DNA from: Sphingopyxis macrogoltabida
GTDB lineage: Bacteria; Pseudomonadota; Alphaproteobacteria; Sphingomonadales; Sphingomonadaceae
Assembly (NCBI RefSeq): GCF_001307295.1
Contig: NZ_CP012700.1
Location: 2,793,001-2,857,000, forward strand
Direction of reading: 5' to 3'
DNA length: 64,000 nt
Positions 43,431 through 52,546 of the stretch are shown in pieces. The stretch's first letter is position 1, and each line of letters opens with the position of its first letter. A program made the position numbers and the translations under genes. A model generated the notes under the pieces. It did not search any database, was not told where the DNA came from, and was given only the letters and a program-made list of their open reading frames with translations.

Positions 43431-44360
43431 TCAGGCTGCACTAGCAAGATCGACATCGGTCTCGCCTTCATATGATTGGTATCCACCCAGTTCTAGCAGC
43501 AAGGTGGCTGCCTCCTCGGCCTTTGCCGCGGCGGTTAGGATCGCGCGCTCGTCCGATTTGAGGATCTTGAGCCAGGACGCGATGTAGCTGGCGTGATGAT
43601 CAAGATGCGTGACCGGCAGACCTAGTTCGGCACCCAAAATGGCTGACGATAGCTCGGCGATCAGTTCTTCGGCAGCATAGGCGTCGCTACCGAAGCGGTT
43701 CTTGAGATCGCGATCGAGGCGCGAAGAATGACCGGTCCAGTGCGACAGCTCGTGCGCGAGTGTCGCATAGTAGTGGTCATAGGCTTCGAAGAGTTCGGCG
43801 GGCGGCATGGTGACGCGGTCGCGCAACGGCTCGTAATAGGCCTGTGCGCCATGATGGCGCAGGTTGGCGCCTACTTGGCCGAAGAATGCATCGAGTCGCT
43901 CTTCGCGGCCTTCGGGCTCCAGCGCGGCAACCAGCGGCTTGGGATGGTAGAACTCGGGAAGCCCATCGCATTGGTCGGCATTGAAGACCGAATAGGCCTT
44001 CAGCACTCGCCGGCTCTCCGTGTCCTGCTCGCCTTCAGCGTTCTCGACCTCCTTGGTGTACCTCTTATAGAAGATCGCGATGGTCGACTTCTCGCCCTTG
44101 CGGACCTGACCACCAAGCTTCTGGCATTGGCGGTATGTCATCCAGTACGGAGAGGCGTATCCGCAGGCATCGGCCACCATCCAGAGCCAGAAGGTATTCA
44201 TGCCGCGATACGGCGTTCCGCAGGATCGTAGCGGACGAGAAACCGGCAAGCCACGCCACGGCTTGACCCAGGGCTTGGTGCCCTCTTCGAGTTTTTCAAT
44301 GATGGCGGCAGTAATGCGCCCGGCTGGAGAAACTGAAGCGGTGCGGCGGGACTTGGTCAT
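43431..44360 (-). CDS. ardC: ArdC-family antirestriction protein (zincin-like)
   Basis: 309 residues from ATG 44360 (MTKSRRTASVSPAGRITAAI). The N-terminal ssDNA-binding domain has KPWVKPWRGLP, YRGMNTFWLW, YWMTYRQCQKLGGQVRKGEKS and FNADQCDGLP, all family hallmarks. The C-terminal metalloprotease domain has the zinc motif HELSHWTGH (HExxH) and AAEELIAELSSAILG with the third ligand. ArdC proteins protect incoming conjugative DNA from restriction, which fits a mobile element that also carries an MmeI-type relic. Confidence 0.88.
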   Translation of the reverse strand: MTKSRRTASVSPAGRITAAIIEKLEEGTKPWVKPWRGLPVSRPLRSCGTPYRGMNTFWLWMVADACGYASPYWMTYRQCQKLGGQVRKGEKSTIAIFYKRYTKEVENAEGEQDTESRRVLKAYSVFNADQCDGLPEFYHPKPLVAALEPEGREERLDAFFGQVGANLRHHGAQAYYEPLRDRVTMPPAELFEAYDHYYATLAHELSHWTGHSSRLDRDLKNRFGSDAYAAEELIAELSSAILGAELGLPVTHLDHHASYIASWLKILKSDERAILTAAAKAEEAATLLLELGGYQSYEGETDVDLASAA

Positions 44361-44466
44361 GGATCGTCTCCTGATCGCCGGAACGGACATGTCCGGGTTC
44401 AGGATGAACAAAGCGCCCTCCCCTCTGAGTCTCACCATCGTAGGCGACCTTCGGAAGGAAACGTGA

Positions 44467-44500
44467 AAAGGCGGCCCGTCCCGATAGGGACGGACCGCCC
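44467..44500 (-). terminator. Terminator after parB
   Basis: On the minus strand gggcggtccgtccc pairs with gggacgggccgcc around a four-base loop and is followed by ttttc. It lies about 30 bases after the parB stop and before the ArdC start, separating the two transcription units. Confidence 0.8.
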
Positions 44501-44529
44501 GCCGAGTGACCTGGACCTGTCAGGAGGGG

Positions 44530-46500
44530 TCAGGCAGCCTGCTCGGCAATCTCGTGCGCAACCTCGTCATCGGCCGGGTCCGCGGCTTCATCCTCGACCG
44601 GTTCCTCAGGTGAACCGAACCGCATGAACTCAGGCACCCACGCTTCCGCTCGCGTTTTCACATCCGCCTCGCCGATGAAATTGCCGGAGAAGATACGCTC
44701 GGCGGCGCTCGCCAGCTCTGCCTTCTTCGAACCTGCATAGCGACTGACGAGTTCGGGGCCGCCTGCTGCATCGAGCGCTTCGAGTGTGCGAGCCTTGGCC
44801 ACACGATCGAAGAAGTTCGCCGCAGTCGGCCGCCACCAATGCGCGGTTTCGATCTCGAGCAGCGACCCGAGGATCTCGTGCAGCGGCGCCGAGCGATCAC
44901 CTTCGCAGGCAAGGCTCGCGACCAGCGTGCGCGATACGACATGGCCGAGCCAGGCCGAACGTGCTTCATCGCTCAATGCGCGGAAGCGTTCGAACCGCTC
45001 GACATCGGTCTCACCGGAGCGCCAGCTTTCGTCGAGCGAAGCGGCGAACTCGGCGAGCGCAGCGCTTGCCGGGGCGTCCTTCGCCTCGAATCCGGCCACC
45101 GGTCCCGATGCAACCGAACCGACCAGAGTCGATGCCTTCTTCGCGCGCCAGTCATGCCCATCGGCATCGGCGAGCGTGAAGACCATGAAGTCCAGCGCAA
45201 GTGCGGGATCGTTGGCGAGATGGATCGCCAGGATATCGCGCCGCTGCATCGCGAGCTCGTCGAGCAGACGCTGCGACAGCGCCCCGCTCTTGCGCTTGGT
45301 ATCAGCACCTGCATCCACCGGTTCGACAGCTCCGTCATCAGCGTCGATGACTTCAACTTCGGTGTAGAATTGCGGCACCAATGCCGGTTCGCCATTGCGA
45401 GAGAGCACGAGGAACGCTCCAGCCTCCGACTTCAGCTCATCGGCAAGCACCGGCGGTCGGTCGTTGAGATCGCGCATCGCGCGGTCGATCGAGACCAGTT
45501 CCTCTTCCGCCTTGGCGATCTCGCTTTCGTCGCTGTCCTCATCCTCGAGGATGGCCGCCGTCCGGTCGTAGTCGGCTTCAAGGTCGCTAAGCTCGCGGGC
45601 CTCCTCTTCGGTGAGCGGAGCCGGCTCGCATGGGAGCCGATTGAGGCCCTCGACGAGATCGTGGCTGACATAGTTGCCAAGCGTGGGTCGCACCCAAGCA
45701 AGTCCATGTTCTTCCGCGACCTTCTTCGCAGCGTCATCCATCGCTTTCTGGGCCAGGTCTTCGAGCAGCGCGACATCGATCCAGCTCTCGCTGGCTTCGT
45801 CGTCGAACAGTTCGCGTTCGATGCGGCCACCTGCAGCAAGGTAGGCGTCGCGCCCGACCAGAACCGCGCGCGGATCGGAGCCACGAACAGTGGCATCGAG
45901 CACCATGCGGCGGATGGTGTCGGGCGTGACCTGATACCAGGCATCCTGCAGCTCGGCATAGACGTGTGCCTGGCGGTCGATGTCCGAGATTGCCCCATAG
46001 GCCTTGGCCATGTCGAGCGTGATCGCGCCTTCGGCGAGCGCTTCGAAGACACAAGGTGCGAGACCTGCCAGTCGAAGGCGACCCTCGACGAAGCGCACTG
46101 TAAGACCGAACCGGCGGGCCACGTCTTCAGTGCTGGCTCCCGCCTCGATGATAGCGGCGAAAGCCTGTGCCTCGTCGGCCGGGTTCATTGCGAGGCGCTG
46201 GAAGTTCTCGGCGAGGCTCGCTTCGCGCACTTCGCTTTCCTCGCCTTCGATGACAAGGCAAGTGACCTCGTGGTTCTTGGGAAGCGTGCCCTCTTCGACC
46301 AGCGCCTGTAGCTGAGCCAGACGGCGACCACCGGCCTCGACTTCGAACTTGCCGCGCTTGGCCTTTCGCACGACGAGGTTCTGCAACAGGCCTCGGGCGG
46401 CGATGTCCGCACGCAATTGCAGATCGGCAAGGACGTCGCTCGACTTGCGCACATTGCGCGGGCTTTGAACGAGCTTCTTCAAGTGAATAGACTGGATCAT
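44530..46500 (-). CDS. ParB/RepB/Spo0J-family partition-like protein
   Basis: 656 residues from ATG 46500. The N-terminal ParB nuclease-like/CTPase fold has QSPRNVRK, IAARGLLQNLVVR, EAGGRRLAQLQAL and ENFQRLAMNPADEAQAF. The KorB-like helix-turn-helix follows (STEDVARRFGLTVRFVEGRL). The long C-terminal half, acidic and helical, is typical of the plasmid/ICE-type ParB proteins found beside strawberry-notch helicases. No parA is adjacent, so a regulatory or replication-linked role is possible. Confidence 0.85.
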   Translation of the reverse strand: MIQSIHLKKLVQSPRNVRKSSDVLADLQLRADIAARGLLQNLVVRKAKRGKFEVEAGGRRLAQLQALVEEGTLPKNHEVTCLVIEGEESEVREASLAENFQRLAMNPADEAQAFAAIIEAGASTEDVARRFGLTVRFVEGRLRLAGLAPCVFEALAEGAITLDMAKAYGAISDIDRQAHVYAELQDAWYQVTPDTIRRMVLDATVRGSDPRAVLVGRDAYLAAGGRIERELFDDEASESWIDVALLEDLAQKAMDDAAKKVAEEHGLAWVRPTLGNYVSHDLVEGLNRLPCEPAPLTEEEARELSDLEADYDRTAAILEDEDSDESEIAKAEEELVSIDRAMRDLNDRPPVLADELKSEAGAFLVLSRNGEPALVPQFYTEVEVIDADDGAVEPVDAGADTKRKSGALSQRLLDELAMQRRDILAIHLANDPALALDFMVFTLADADGHDWRAKKASTLVGSVASGPVAGFEAKDAPASAALAEFAASLDESWRSGETDVERFERFRALSDEARSAWLGHVVSRTLVASLACEGDRSAPLHEILGSLLEIETAHWWRPTAANFFDRVAKARTLEALDAAGGPELVSRYAGSKKAELASAAERIFSGNFIGEADVKTRAEAWVPEFMRFGSPEEPVEDEAADPADDEVAHEIAEQAA

Positions 46501-46599
46501 GGATTGTCTCCTGATGGATTGGAGAGCCACGCGAAGATGCATGGCCCGACAAGCCACCGGCTCCCTCCCCTCTCTCACGCTTGGTCGTGGATTTGCCCG

Positions 46600-48438
46600 T
46601 CAGGCCGCAATGGCCGGGAGAATAGAGGATGCCTTCGACACCGGGACGAAAAGGCGCGTGCGGTAACGAATGATCTCGGTGAAACAGCCCTTGGTCTTGT
46701 ACCAGTCGAGTCGCTCAGGCGCGTAACCGGTGAGTTCGAGGCGTTGCTCGCCGCCGACCAGAGAGCGCTTGATGGTCAGTGCGTCATGACTGGCAAGCGG
46801 CTGGGGCGTCCCGCTTGCCAGGACCAGTTTCCCGAGTTCGGCTGGAGCCGGGCCGGACACACCCTTCAAGCCGAACGTCTCAGTGATCTTGGCAAGGTCG
46901 ATATCGAGGACTTCGCGTCCGATGATCGAGCTGCCGTCCTCGGCGGCAAGCCGCGTCACCCGGACATGGTCGCCAGGCAGCCGCTTCCAGACCGAGAGCA
47001 GCAGTCCCGTGGCCAGATGCACTCGTTCGGTGACCGGCGAGGCCGCTGCGGCGCTCTCTTCTTGTGTCCACAGCTGAGAGAACTCGGTCACGCCGACCTC
47101 TTCCCACAAGCTTTCTCCAAGCGCGTCGAGCGTCCAGTTGGCGGATTTAAGCGGGCGAAGAAGGCGGCGACGTTCGATCACCGCGCCATCATCGGCAATG
47201 AGGCGCCGCGCCGGAACTGACAGGGCCACCTTGCCCGAGCGCGCATTGCGCAGGGGAATGGCCTGGGGTGATCCGATCTCGTGCATCCTCACGAGACGTT
47301 TGAAGCGCAGCGGACGCAATTGGCGTTTCACTTCGAGCGAAACGAGGCGGGTTTCGGCCCCCGAAACAGGATCGGTGCGGAGCACATCATCGGATAGCAC
47401 CGAGAAGCTGTCGACACGGACCGTTTCCAGCCCCAAATCGAGCGTGCCAGCCTCTCGTGCGGCCTCGATCCGCGCTTCCACAAGTCCGAGATATTCCTCG
47501 AAGATGCTGTTTTGCAGTGCGATCGGGAGCGCAAGTATGCGATTGAGCCAGCGTTGGATCGTGGGAAGGTTGTCGCTCAGGCCGCCATCGGGGTTCTCGA
47601 GCTTGAGTCCCGTCCTCTCGACGAAGTCCCCGAAACGGGCCGCCTCGAGTTTGCCATCGTAAAGCAGGTGGAACCAGCGCGAGAGCGCGTCCTTCGCATA
47701 ATCGCTTTCGAGATTGTCGGCAGGGTCGAACAGGTTCTGACCTCCGGTCTGACGCTGGCCGCGTGTGAGAGCGCCCAATGCGTCGAGCCTTCGCGCAATG
47801 GTCGAGATGAAGCGGCGTTCGCCCTTCACATCGGTAGTGACCGGGCGGAACAGCGGCGCAGAAGCCTGGTTGGTGCGGTTGGTCCGGCCGAGACCCTGGA
47901 TCGCATTGTCGGCGCGCCACCCCGGTTCGAGGAGGAAATGAACGCGGCGCTGCTGGTTCTGCGCATCGAGGTCGGCGTGATAGGATCGTCCCGTACCCCC
48001 TGCGTCCGAGAAAACCAGGATACGTTTCGCTCCGTCCATGAAGCATTGTGCTTCAGCGACGTTGGCGCTTGCGCTTCGACGTTCAAGCCGCTGCTGACCG
48101 TCGCGTCCCAAGACCAACCTGCGCGTGCGGCCTGTCACTTCCGCCACGGCATTGGTCCCGAAATGCTCAATGAGGGCATCGAGTGCAGTCGCGATAGGGG
48201 GCAATGCACAGAGTTGCTCGATCAGTGCGTCGCGTGCGGCGATGGCACGCGAGCAGAGAACGGGATTGCCGTGCTCGTCGCTCATCGCTTCGGAACGCAG
48301 GTTGCCCTCCTCGTCAGTGAAGACCTGCATCAGGCGCACCGGAAAGCTCTTCGCCAGATAATCGATGACATATTCTTTGCAGTCGCAGTTTATGTCGAGC
48401 GTGGCGGCGAGAGACGCAGGTTTCCTTCGGTTTTCCAT
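46600..48438 (-). pseudogene. Strawberry-notch-like helicase, C-terminal fragment fused to RIT inverted repeat
   Basis: The C-terminal third of a strawberry-notch (SNF2-like) protein, with the helicase C-terminal core KRILVFSDAGGTGRSYHADL, VHFLLEPGWRADNAIQGLGR and TNRTNQ. The first 24 residues come from the terminal repeat of RIT element 1; true coding resumes at YVIDYLAKSFPVRLMQVF. The repeat supplies tctggag and an ATG (48438), so a 612-residue C-terminal protein could be made from the transposon end. The full gene ran 58393 to 46600 and is now in three pieces. Confidence 0.78.
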
Positions 48439-48456
48439 GATTTCACTCCAGATAAT
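48371..48456. repeat. RIT element 1 left inverted repeat (86 bp)
   Basis: Inverse copy of 51983-52068; both tips end in gaata (read outward). Read outward on the minus strand it carries the ribosome site tctggag and an ATG at 48438, opening into the helicase fragment. Confidence 0.88.
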
Positions 48457-48487
48457 ATGCGGGTTAGAGGGAGTGTTCGAAGACGGG

Positions 48488-49492
48488 TCAGGCCCGCCTT
48501 CGAACGTCGGTGAGCATTGTGATCAAGGCGTCGGAAGGCGGCTTGAAGCGCCCCGGCTTGATCGCAGGGGCACCGTGGGCTGCGAGAATCTGCAGCTTCT
48601 CTTCGGGATCGGCGCGCAAGTAGGTCTCGGTGCTCTGGATACTGGCGTGGCCGAGCCATAATGCGACCTTGCGAATGTCCCCCGTCGCCGCGAGCGTGTG
48701 CATCGCGCAAGAATGACGAAGCACGTGGGGTGTGACGCGCTTCCCAAGGATCGACGGCTGCTTCGTCGCTGCCGTCTTGACGTGCTCGGCCAATCGGAAC
48801 GCAAATCCGTCGCGGGTCATCGGCTGCCCGTTGGCATTGAGGAAAATCTCGGTGACCTCAACTTGAGGCCGGATCGCAAGCCATGCGCGCAATGCGATCT
48901 GGGTCTCCTTCCACAGCGGCAGGACCCGTTCACGTCGCCCTTTGCCCATGATGTGCATGGTGGACAGGGAGCGGTCCGGGAAATCGCCCAGTTGCAGCGT
49001 TACGAGTTCCGACACCCTCAGTCCGCCAGCATAGGTAAGATGCAGCATCGCGCGATCACGGGTGCCGAGGCGTGTCCGGGGATCGGGTGTATCGAGCAAA
49101 GCCTTGATCTCGGCCCGGTCGAGGTAATCGATCAGCGCCTTGTCTGTCTTCTTGGTCGGGATTGCTCTGACACGGAGTGCCTGATCGAGGCAGGCTGGAA
49201 TCCGGTACTCGATGTATCGGAAGAAGGATCGGATCGCGGCGAGCCTGCCATTGCGGGTCCGCACGCAGCTGCCGCGGCCGATCTCCACATGATCGAGGAA
49301 GGCCATGATCATGTCTGTGCCGAGATCCTCAACCTCGAGATCGGTCGGTCGGCGCTTCAGCCGATCGGCAGCGAACTGGACGAGGAGGACGAAGCAGTTG
49401 GCATAGGTCTTCACCGTGTGCGGGCTGACGGCGCGTTCGCGCGGCAGATGTTCCCGCAGATATGCCGAGAGATGGGGAGCAAGCGCCGTCAT
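48488..49492 (-). CDS. RIT element 1 third tyrosine recombinase
   Basis: 334 residues. An N-terminal SAM-like core-binding domain (SPHTVKTYANCFVLLVQFAA) precedes the catalytic domain, with Arg in TYAGGLRVSELVTL, the beta-hairpin Lys in IMGKGRRERVLPL, HVLRHSCAMH, and WLGHASIQSTETYLRA with His and Tyr. It starts within the last codons of the preceding recombinase gene (4-base overlap), so expression is coupled. Confidence 0.9.
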   Translation of the reverse strand: MTALAPHLSAYLREHLPRERAVSPHTVKTYANCFVLLVQFAADRLKRRPTDLEVEDLGTDMIMAFLDHVEIGRGSCVRTRNGRLAAIRSFFRYIEYRIPACLDQALRVRAIPTKKTDKALIDYLDRAEIKALLDTPDPRTRLGTRDRAMLHLTYAGGLRVSELVTLQLGDFPDRSLSTMHIMGKGRRERVLPLWKETQIALRAWLAIRPQVEVTEIFLNANGQPMTRDGFAFRLAEHVKTAATKQPSILGKRVTPHVLRHSCAMHTLAATGDIRKVALWLGHASIQSTETYLRADPEEKLQILAAHGAPAIKPGRFKPPSDALITMLTDVRRRA

Positions 49493-50421
49493 GCCGCTTC
49501 TCCTTGAAAAAGTTGCTCGCTTGCAGCCGCAATGTCGCGCAGCAGCACTGGCGTGGCTTCGAGATACCAGTACGTGTTGGCGATCGACGCGTGCCCCAGG
49601 TAGACACTGAGACCGGCCATGTGGTGGGCAATGGCCTCCCTGTCACGCGGGCAGGACTCAAGCGAGCGAACAGCGAACGTATGTCGCAGATCGTGGAGTC
49701 GCATGCCTGCCGTACCGGTTGCTCCACGATATCCGAGAAGCCGGGCCAACCTGACGAACACGACGTGGGCGCGCACCTTGTGCGGCGCCCGCCCCCGGAT
49801 AGTGACGAACAGGTCATTACACTTGGCCGGGTGCTTCGCGCGGATCGCAATGTAGGCTTCGAGTGCTTGGCGCGTCGATGGCTGCAAGGCGATCAGTCGC
49901 TGCTTGCCGAACTTGCCGTTGCGGACGACCAGCCCATCCTCGACCAGATCGTTGCACTGTAGCGCGAGAGCCTCGGAAATCCGGAGACCTGTCGCCGCGA
50001 GCAGGCCGAACAGGTAATGGTACGTGTATGGGCTAATCGTGCCATGGGGCGGAACGTTCAATGCCGCCGCCATGATCGCCCGCACCTGGTCCGCTTCGAT
50101 TATGGTCGGAGTGGGACGTGGCCGCTTCCCCCGGCCGAAAACGCCGACAGGCGGGACTTCGTTGTCTGGGTTCTCGGCATGAGCGAAAAGGCTGAAGTTA
50201 CGAGCAGCGTCGTACCTATGGCGAGCCACGTTTTGCGAGCTTGCCGTGTGGCACCAGTCGTAGATGCGCTGCACTCGGGTGTGCCGGTCACCGAAGCGTT
50301 CAGCGAAAGCGGCGTATTGGCGCAGCAGTCGTTCCTGTTCCGAGAACTTCCGCCCCAAGCTGCGATACAGCGAGACGTATCTGGCAATCTGCGTGCTCAG
50401 CATGACGGTTCTCCCGGCCAT
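49489..50421 (-). CDS. RIT element 1 second tyrosine recombinase
   Basis: 310 residues. Catalytic Arg in AATGLRISEALAL, Lys in RNGKFGKQRLIAL, HDLRHTFAV, then YLGHASIANTYWYLEA with His and Tyr. The N-terminal region is short and basic (SLYRSLGRKFSEQERLLRQY). It overlaps both neighbours. All catalytic residues are present. Confidence 0.9.
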   Translation of the reverse strand: MAGRTVMLSTQIARYVSLYRSLGRKFSEQERLLRQYAAFAERFGDRHTRVQRIYDWCHTASSQNVARHRYDAARNFSLFAHAENPDNEVPPVGVFGRGKRPRPTPTIIEADQVRAIMAAALNVPPHGTISPYTYHYLFGLLAATGLRISEALALQCNDLVEDGLVVRNGKFGKQRLIALQPSTRQALEAYIAIRAKHPAKCNDLFVTIRGRAPHKVRAHVVFVRLARLLGYRGATGTAGMRLHDLRHTFAVRSLESCPRDREAIAHHMAGLSVYLGHASIANTYWYLEATPVLLRDIAAASEQLFQGEAA

Positions 50422-51944
50422 GGCTGCGCGATTTTCATGAGCATCGGCAGGTCGACCTTGGCGTAGATGGCGGTGGTCTCGGGCGAGCTGTGGCGCAGGA
50501 TCGTTCCAACGGACTCCAGCCCTGCGCCCGCGCGCAGCAAGTTGGTGGCAAGCGAATGCCGGAAAATGTGCGATCCGGTCGGCACGCCTTCGATCCCGCC
50601 GCGCTCATGCGTGCGTGCAACGATGCCGGCGATCTCCGCCGATGAGCGGAACGAACGGAACGGGGCTTGCGCGCGCACGAACAGATGCGGATCGGCGGTC
50701 TTGGGACGCGCCGTGGCAATGTAGTCCAGGATCGCGTCACCGACGTCCTGAGGCAATGGCAGGCGATCAGGCCGACGCGTCTTGCCCTTGACCGTCAGGT
50801 GGCCCGAGCGCCAGTCGATATCGTCGAGGTGCATATCCCGAATATCACCGGCACGCAGGCCAAGCCGGGCGAGCAGGAGAATGATGGCCTTGTCCCGAAC
50901 TTCCACCGGGCGATCAGTCGGACATGCGCCGATGATCTGCTCGATCGTTGCCGGGTTAACGTGCCGGGGCAGCGTCGAAAGACGGTAGCGTTGCACTGAT
51001 GGGATCGCGTGCAACAAAGCTGGACGGCAAATACCCTGCACGACCAGGAACCGAATATAGCTCCGTATTATCGTGACGAGCAGTGATGCCGAACCCGGCG
51101 TCTCCTTGCTTCGTTGTTGAAACGCCCGTCTGAGGACGGCTGCATCCCATTGTGAAGGCTCGCCGAGCATAGGCGCGAGCCGCCTGATATCGGCCCGGTA
51201 GCGCCGGATCGTCTCATCGGTCGCGCCGCGGTGTTGCTTGAGCCATGCCAGATATGCCGCCATGTGCGGGTCGTCATCCGACACCAGTTCGACTGAAGGG
51301 ATGACACCGCGGTCGCGCAAGAACTCGACGAAGTGCCGAGCGCCTCGCCGCCGCCGCTTCGCGCCCGAGGCAACAAGCTTGCCTCGCTTGCGCCAGACCG
51401 GACATCGACAATCATGCGCGCCGTACTGGTCGATGATCGTGTCATCGATATCGGCCCATTGTCGTCGCGCAATGCGAAGCCAGGCCGCGAAATGCTCGGC
51501 CTCGGATCGATAGGACTGGGCCGGTCCTTGCGCGAGTTGCAAGCGATCGATCCCATCGAAATAGTCGGCGAGGTGCCGTGGCAGATCGTCGATCCCGTCG
51601 TCGACACCGACGTAGCCTTGATCCTCCAGGAAGCGGACGAAGCGCCTGACTCGCGCTGCAATGTCCGCCTTATAGACTGGCTGCTGCGCCGAATACCGGT
51701 GGCAACGGCACCGATGCTTCTCGAACCGCCGAACGGTCCGATCGTCGATCGTGCGGATCGCGATCCCATGCAGTTCCATCCAATGCAGGAAATGACGGGC
51801 CGCAGCGCCAAACAGAATCGCACTGCCTGACCTCTCGTCGAGCGACAGAGAGGAGAGGAATGCGGTGAGTAGAGCGTCGTGACTGGGCGGGTCTTCGACC
51901 CGGAGCCGGGCCGCTCGAAACGACAATAATGATCTTGATCGCAT
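50397..51944 (-). CDS. RIT element 1 first tyrosine recombinase
   Basis: 515 residues, longer than the other two because of an extra N-terminal domain. It contains two Cys-x-Cys motifs (HRCRCHRYSA at about residue 79 and HDCRCPVWRK at about residue 178), perhaps metal-binding. Catalytic residues: Arg in RLGLRAGDIRDM, Lys in VKGKTRRPDRLPL, HIFRHSLATNLL, LRHSSPETTAIYAKVD. Overlaps the second gene by 25 bases. The start is an ATG 39 bases inside the right terminal repeat. Confidence 0.88.
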   Translation of the reverse strand: MRSRSLLSFRAARLRVEDPPSHDALLTAFLSSLSLDERSGSAILFGAAARHFLHWMELHGIAIRTIDDRTVRRFEKHRCRCHRYSAQQPVYKADIAARVRRFVRFLEDQGYVGVDDGIDDLPRHLADYFDGIDRLQLAQGPAQSYRSEAEHFAAWLRIARRQWADIDDTIIDQYGAHDCRCPVWRKRGKLVASGAKRRRRGARHFVEFLRDRGVIPSVELVSDDDPHMAAYLAWLKQHRGATDETIRRYRADIRRLAPMLGEPSQWDAAVLRRAFQQRSKETPGSASLLVTIIRSYIRFLVVQGICRPALLHAIPSVQRYRLSTLPRHVNPATIEQIIGACPTDRPVEVRDKAIILLLARLGLRAGDIRDMHLDDIDWRSGHLTVKGKTRRPDRLPLPQDVGDAILDYIATARPKTADPHLFVRAQAPFRSFRSSAEIAGIVARTHERGGIEGVPTGSHIFRHSLATNLLRAGAGLESVGTILRHSSPETTAIYAKVDLPMLMKIAQPWPGEPSC

Positions 51945-51982
51945 GTTGGTTCCTTCGACTTGTTCAGGTCGAGGGAACCGTA

Positions 51983-52068
51983 ATTATCTGGAGTGAAATC
52001 ATGGAAAACCGAAGGAAACCTGCGTCTCTCGCCGCCACGCTCGACATAAACTGCGACTGCAAAGAATA
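51983..52068. repeat. RIT element 1 right inverted repeat (86 bp)
   Basis: Inverse copy of 48371-48456. On this side the outward frame from the same ATG (52010) stops after about 24 codons in the palindrome, so no fusion protein arises here. Confidence 0.88.
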
Positions 52069-52101
52069 CGTGTAATGTGGAGCTCCACATTACACGTATT
52101 C
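52064..52101. repeat. 38-bp perfect palindrome at RIT 1/target border
   Basis: Half-site gaatacgtgtaatgtggag followed by its exact inverse, centred on gagctc between 52082 and 52083. It joins the last bases of the RIT repeat (gaata) to the helicase codons for REYV. No equivalent exists at the left border. It could be a duplicated-inverted target core or a recombinase-binding dyad. Confidence 0.9.
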
Positions 52102-52411
52102 GCGCGGAGAGAGATCGATATCGAGCGCTTCTCGCTCCTCGTCCGAGAGATCGGCCAGGCGCCGGTCGAGCATGGCCTCGGCGGTTGAGACCAGCTGCAC
52201 GACAACCGAATTGTCCTCGCCAAGCGAAGCTTCCATGGCGGGGATCAGGCTCGGCAGTTTCATCGAGAGCAGAAGCTGCGCAAAGAAACGCTGCTTGGTG
52301 CCTTCAAATATTGAGAGCGCCGCAGCCTTGGCGTTGCGATTGAGCGTATCGCCGCTGTCCTCGTCGACCACCCTTGTGGCTTCGAGCGCTTGGTCGAGAT
52401 TGCGGTGGATG
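52102..52411 (-). pseudogene. Strawberry-notch-like helicase, middle fragment
   Basis: About 105 codons linking the N-terminal and C-terminal fragments of the same gene. It reads IHRNLDQALEATRVVDEDSG, then FEGTKQRFFAQLLLSMKLPS and DIDLSPREYV. It lies between RIT element 2 (left border about 52412) and RIT element 1. Joining AWGI from the N-terminal fragment to IHRNL here, and REYV to IDYL at 48370, restores one frame of roughly 1420 residues, normal for the family. Confidence 0.82.
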
Positions 52412-52546
52412 ATGGCTTATCGCGAGGAAGCGGTAATGCGGAGGAGCGCGGCGTAACCGGCGAATTCCCATGATAGTGTGCGCAGTTGCTGCGCATTATA
52501 TTGGTTGCGAACCTCGGCGGTCCCTGGACCAGCTGAGGAGGCAATC

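Larger units (their letters stand above)
48371..52068 (-). mobile_element. Recombinase-in-trio (RIT) element 1, about 3.7 kb
   Basis: Three consecutive, overlapping tyrosine recombinase genes, all minus strand, are bracketed by 86-bp inverted repeats at 48371-48456 and 51983-52068 that match at every position compared. This is the established architecture of RIT elements. It is inserted in the strawberry-notch-like gene between codons EYV and IDY. A 38-bp palindrome lies at the right border. Confidence 0.88.
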
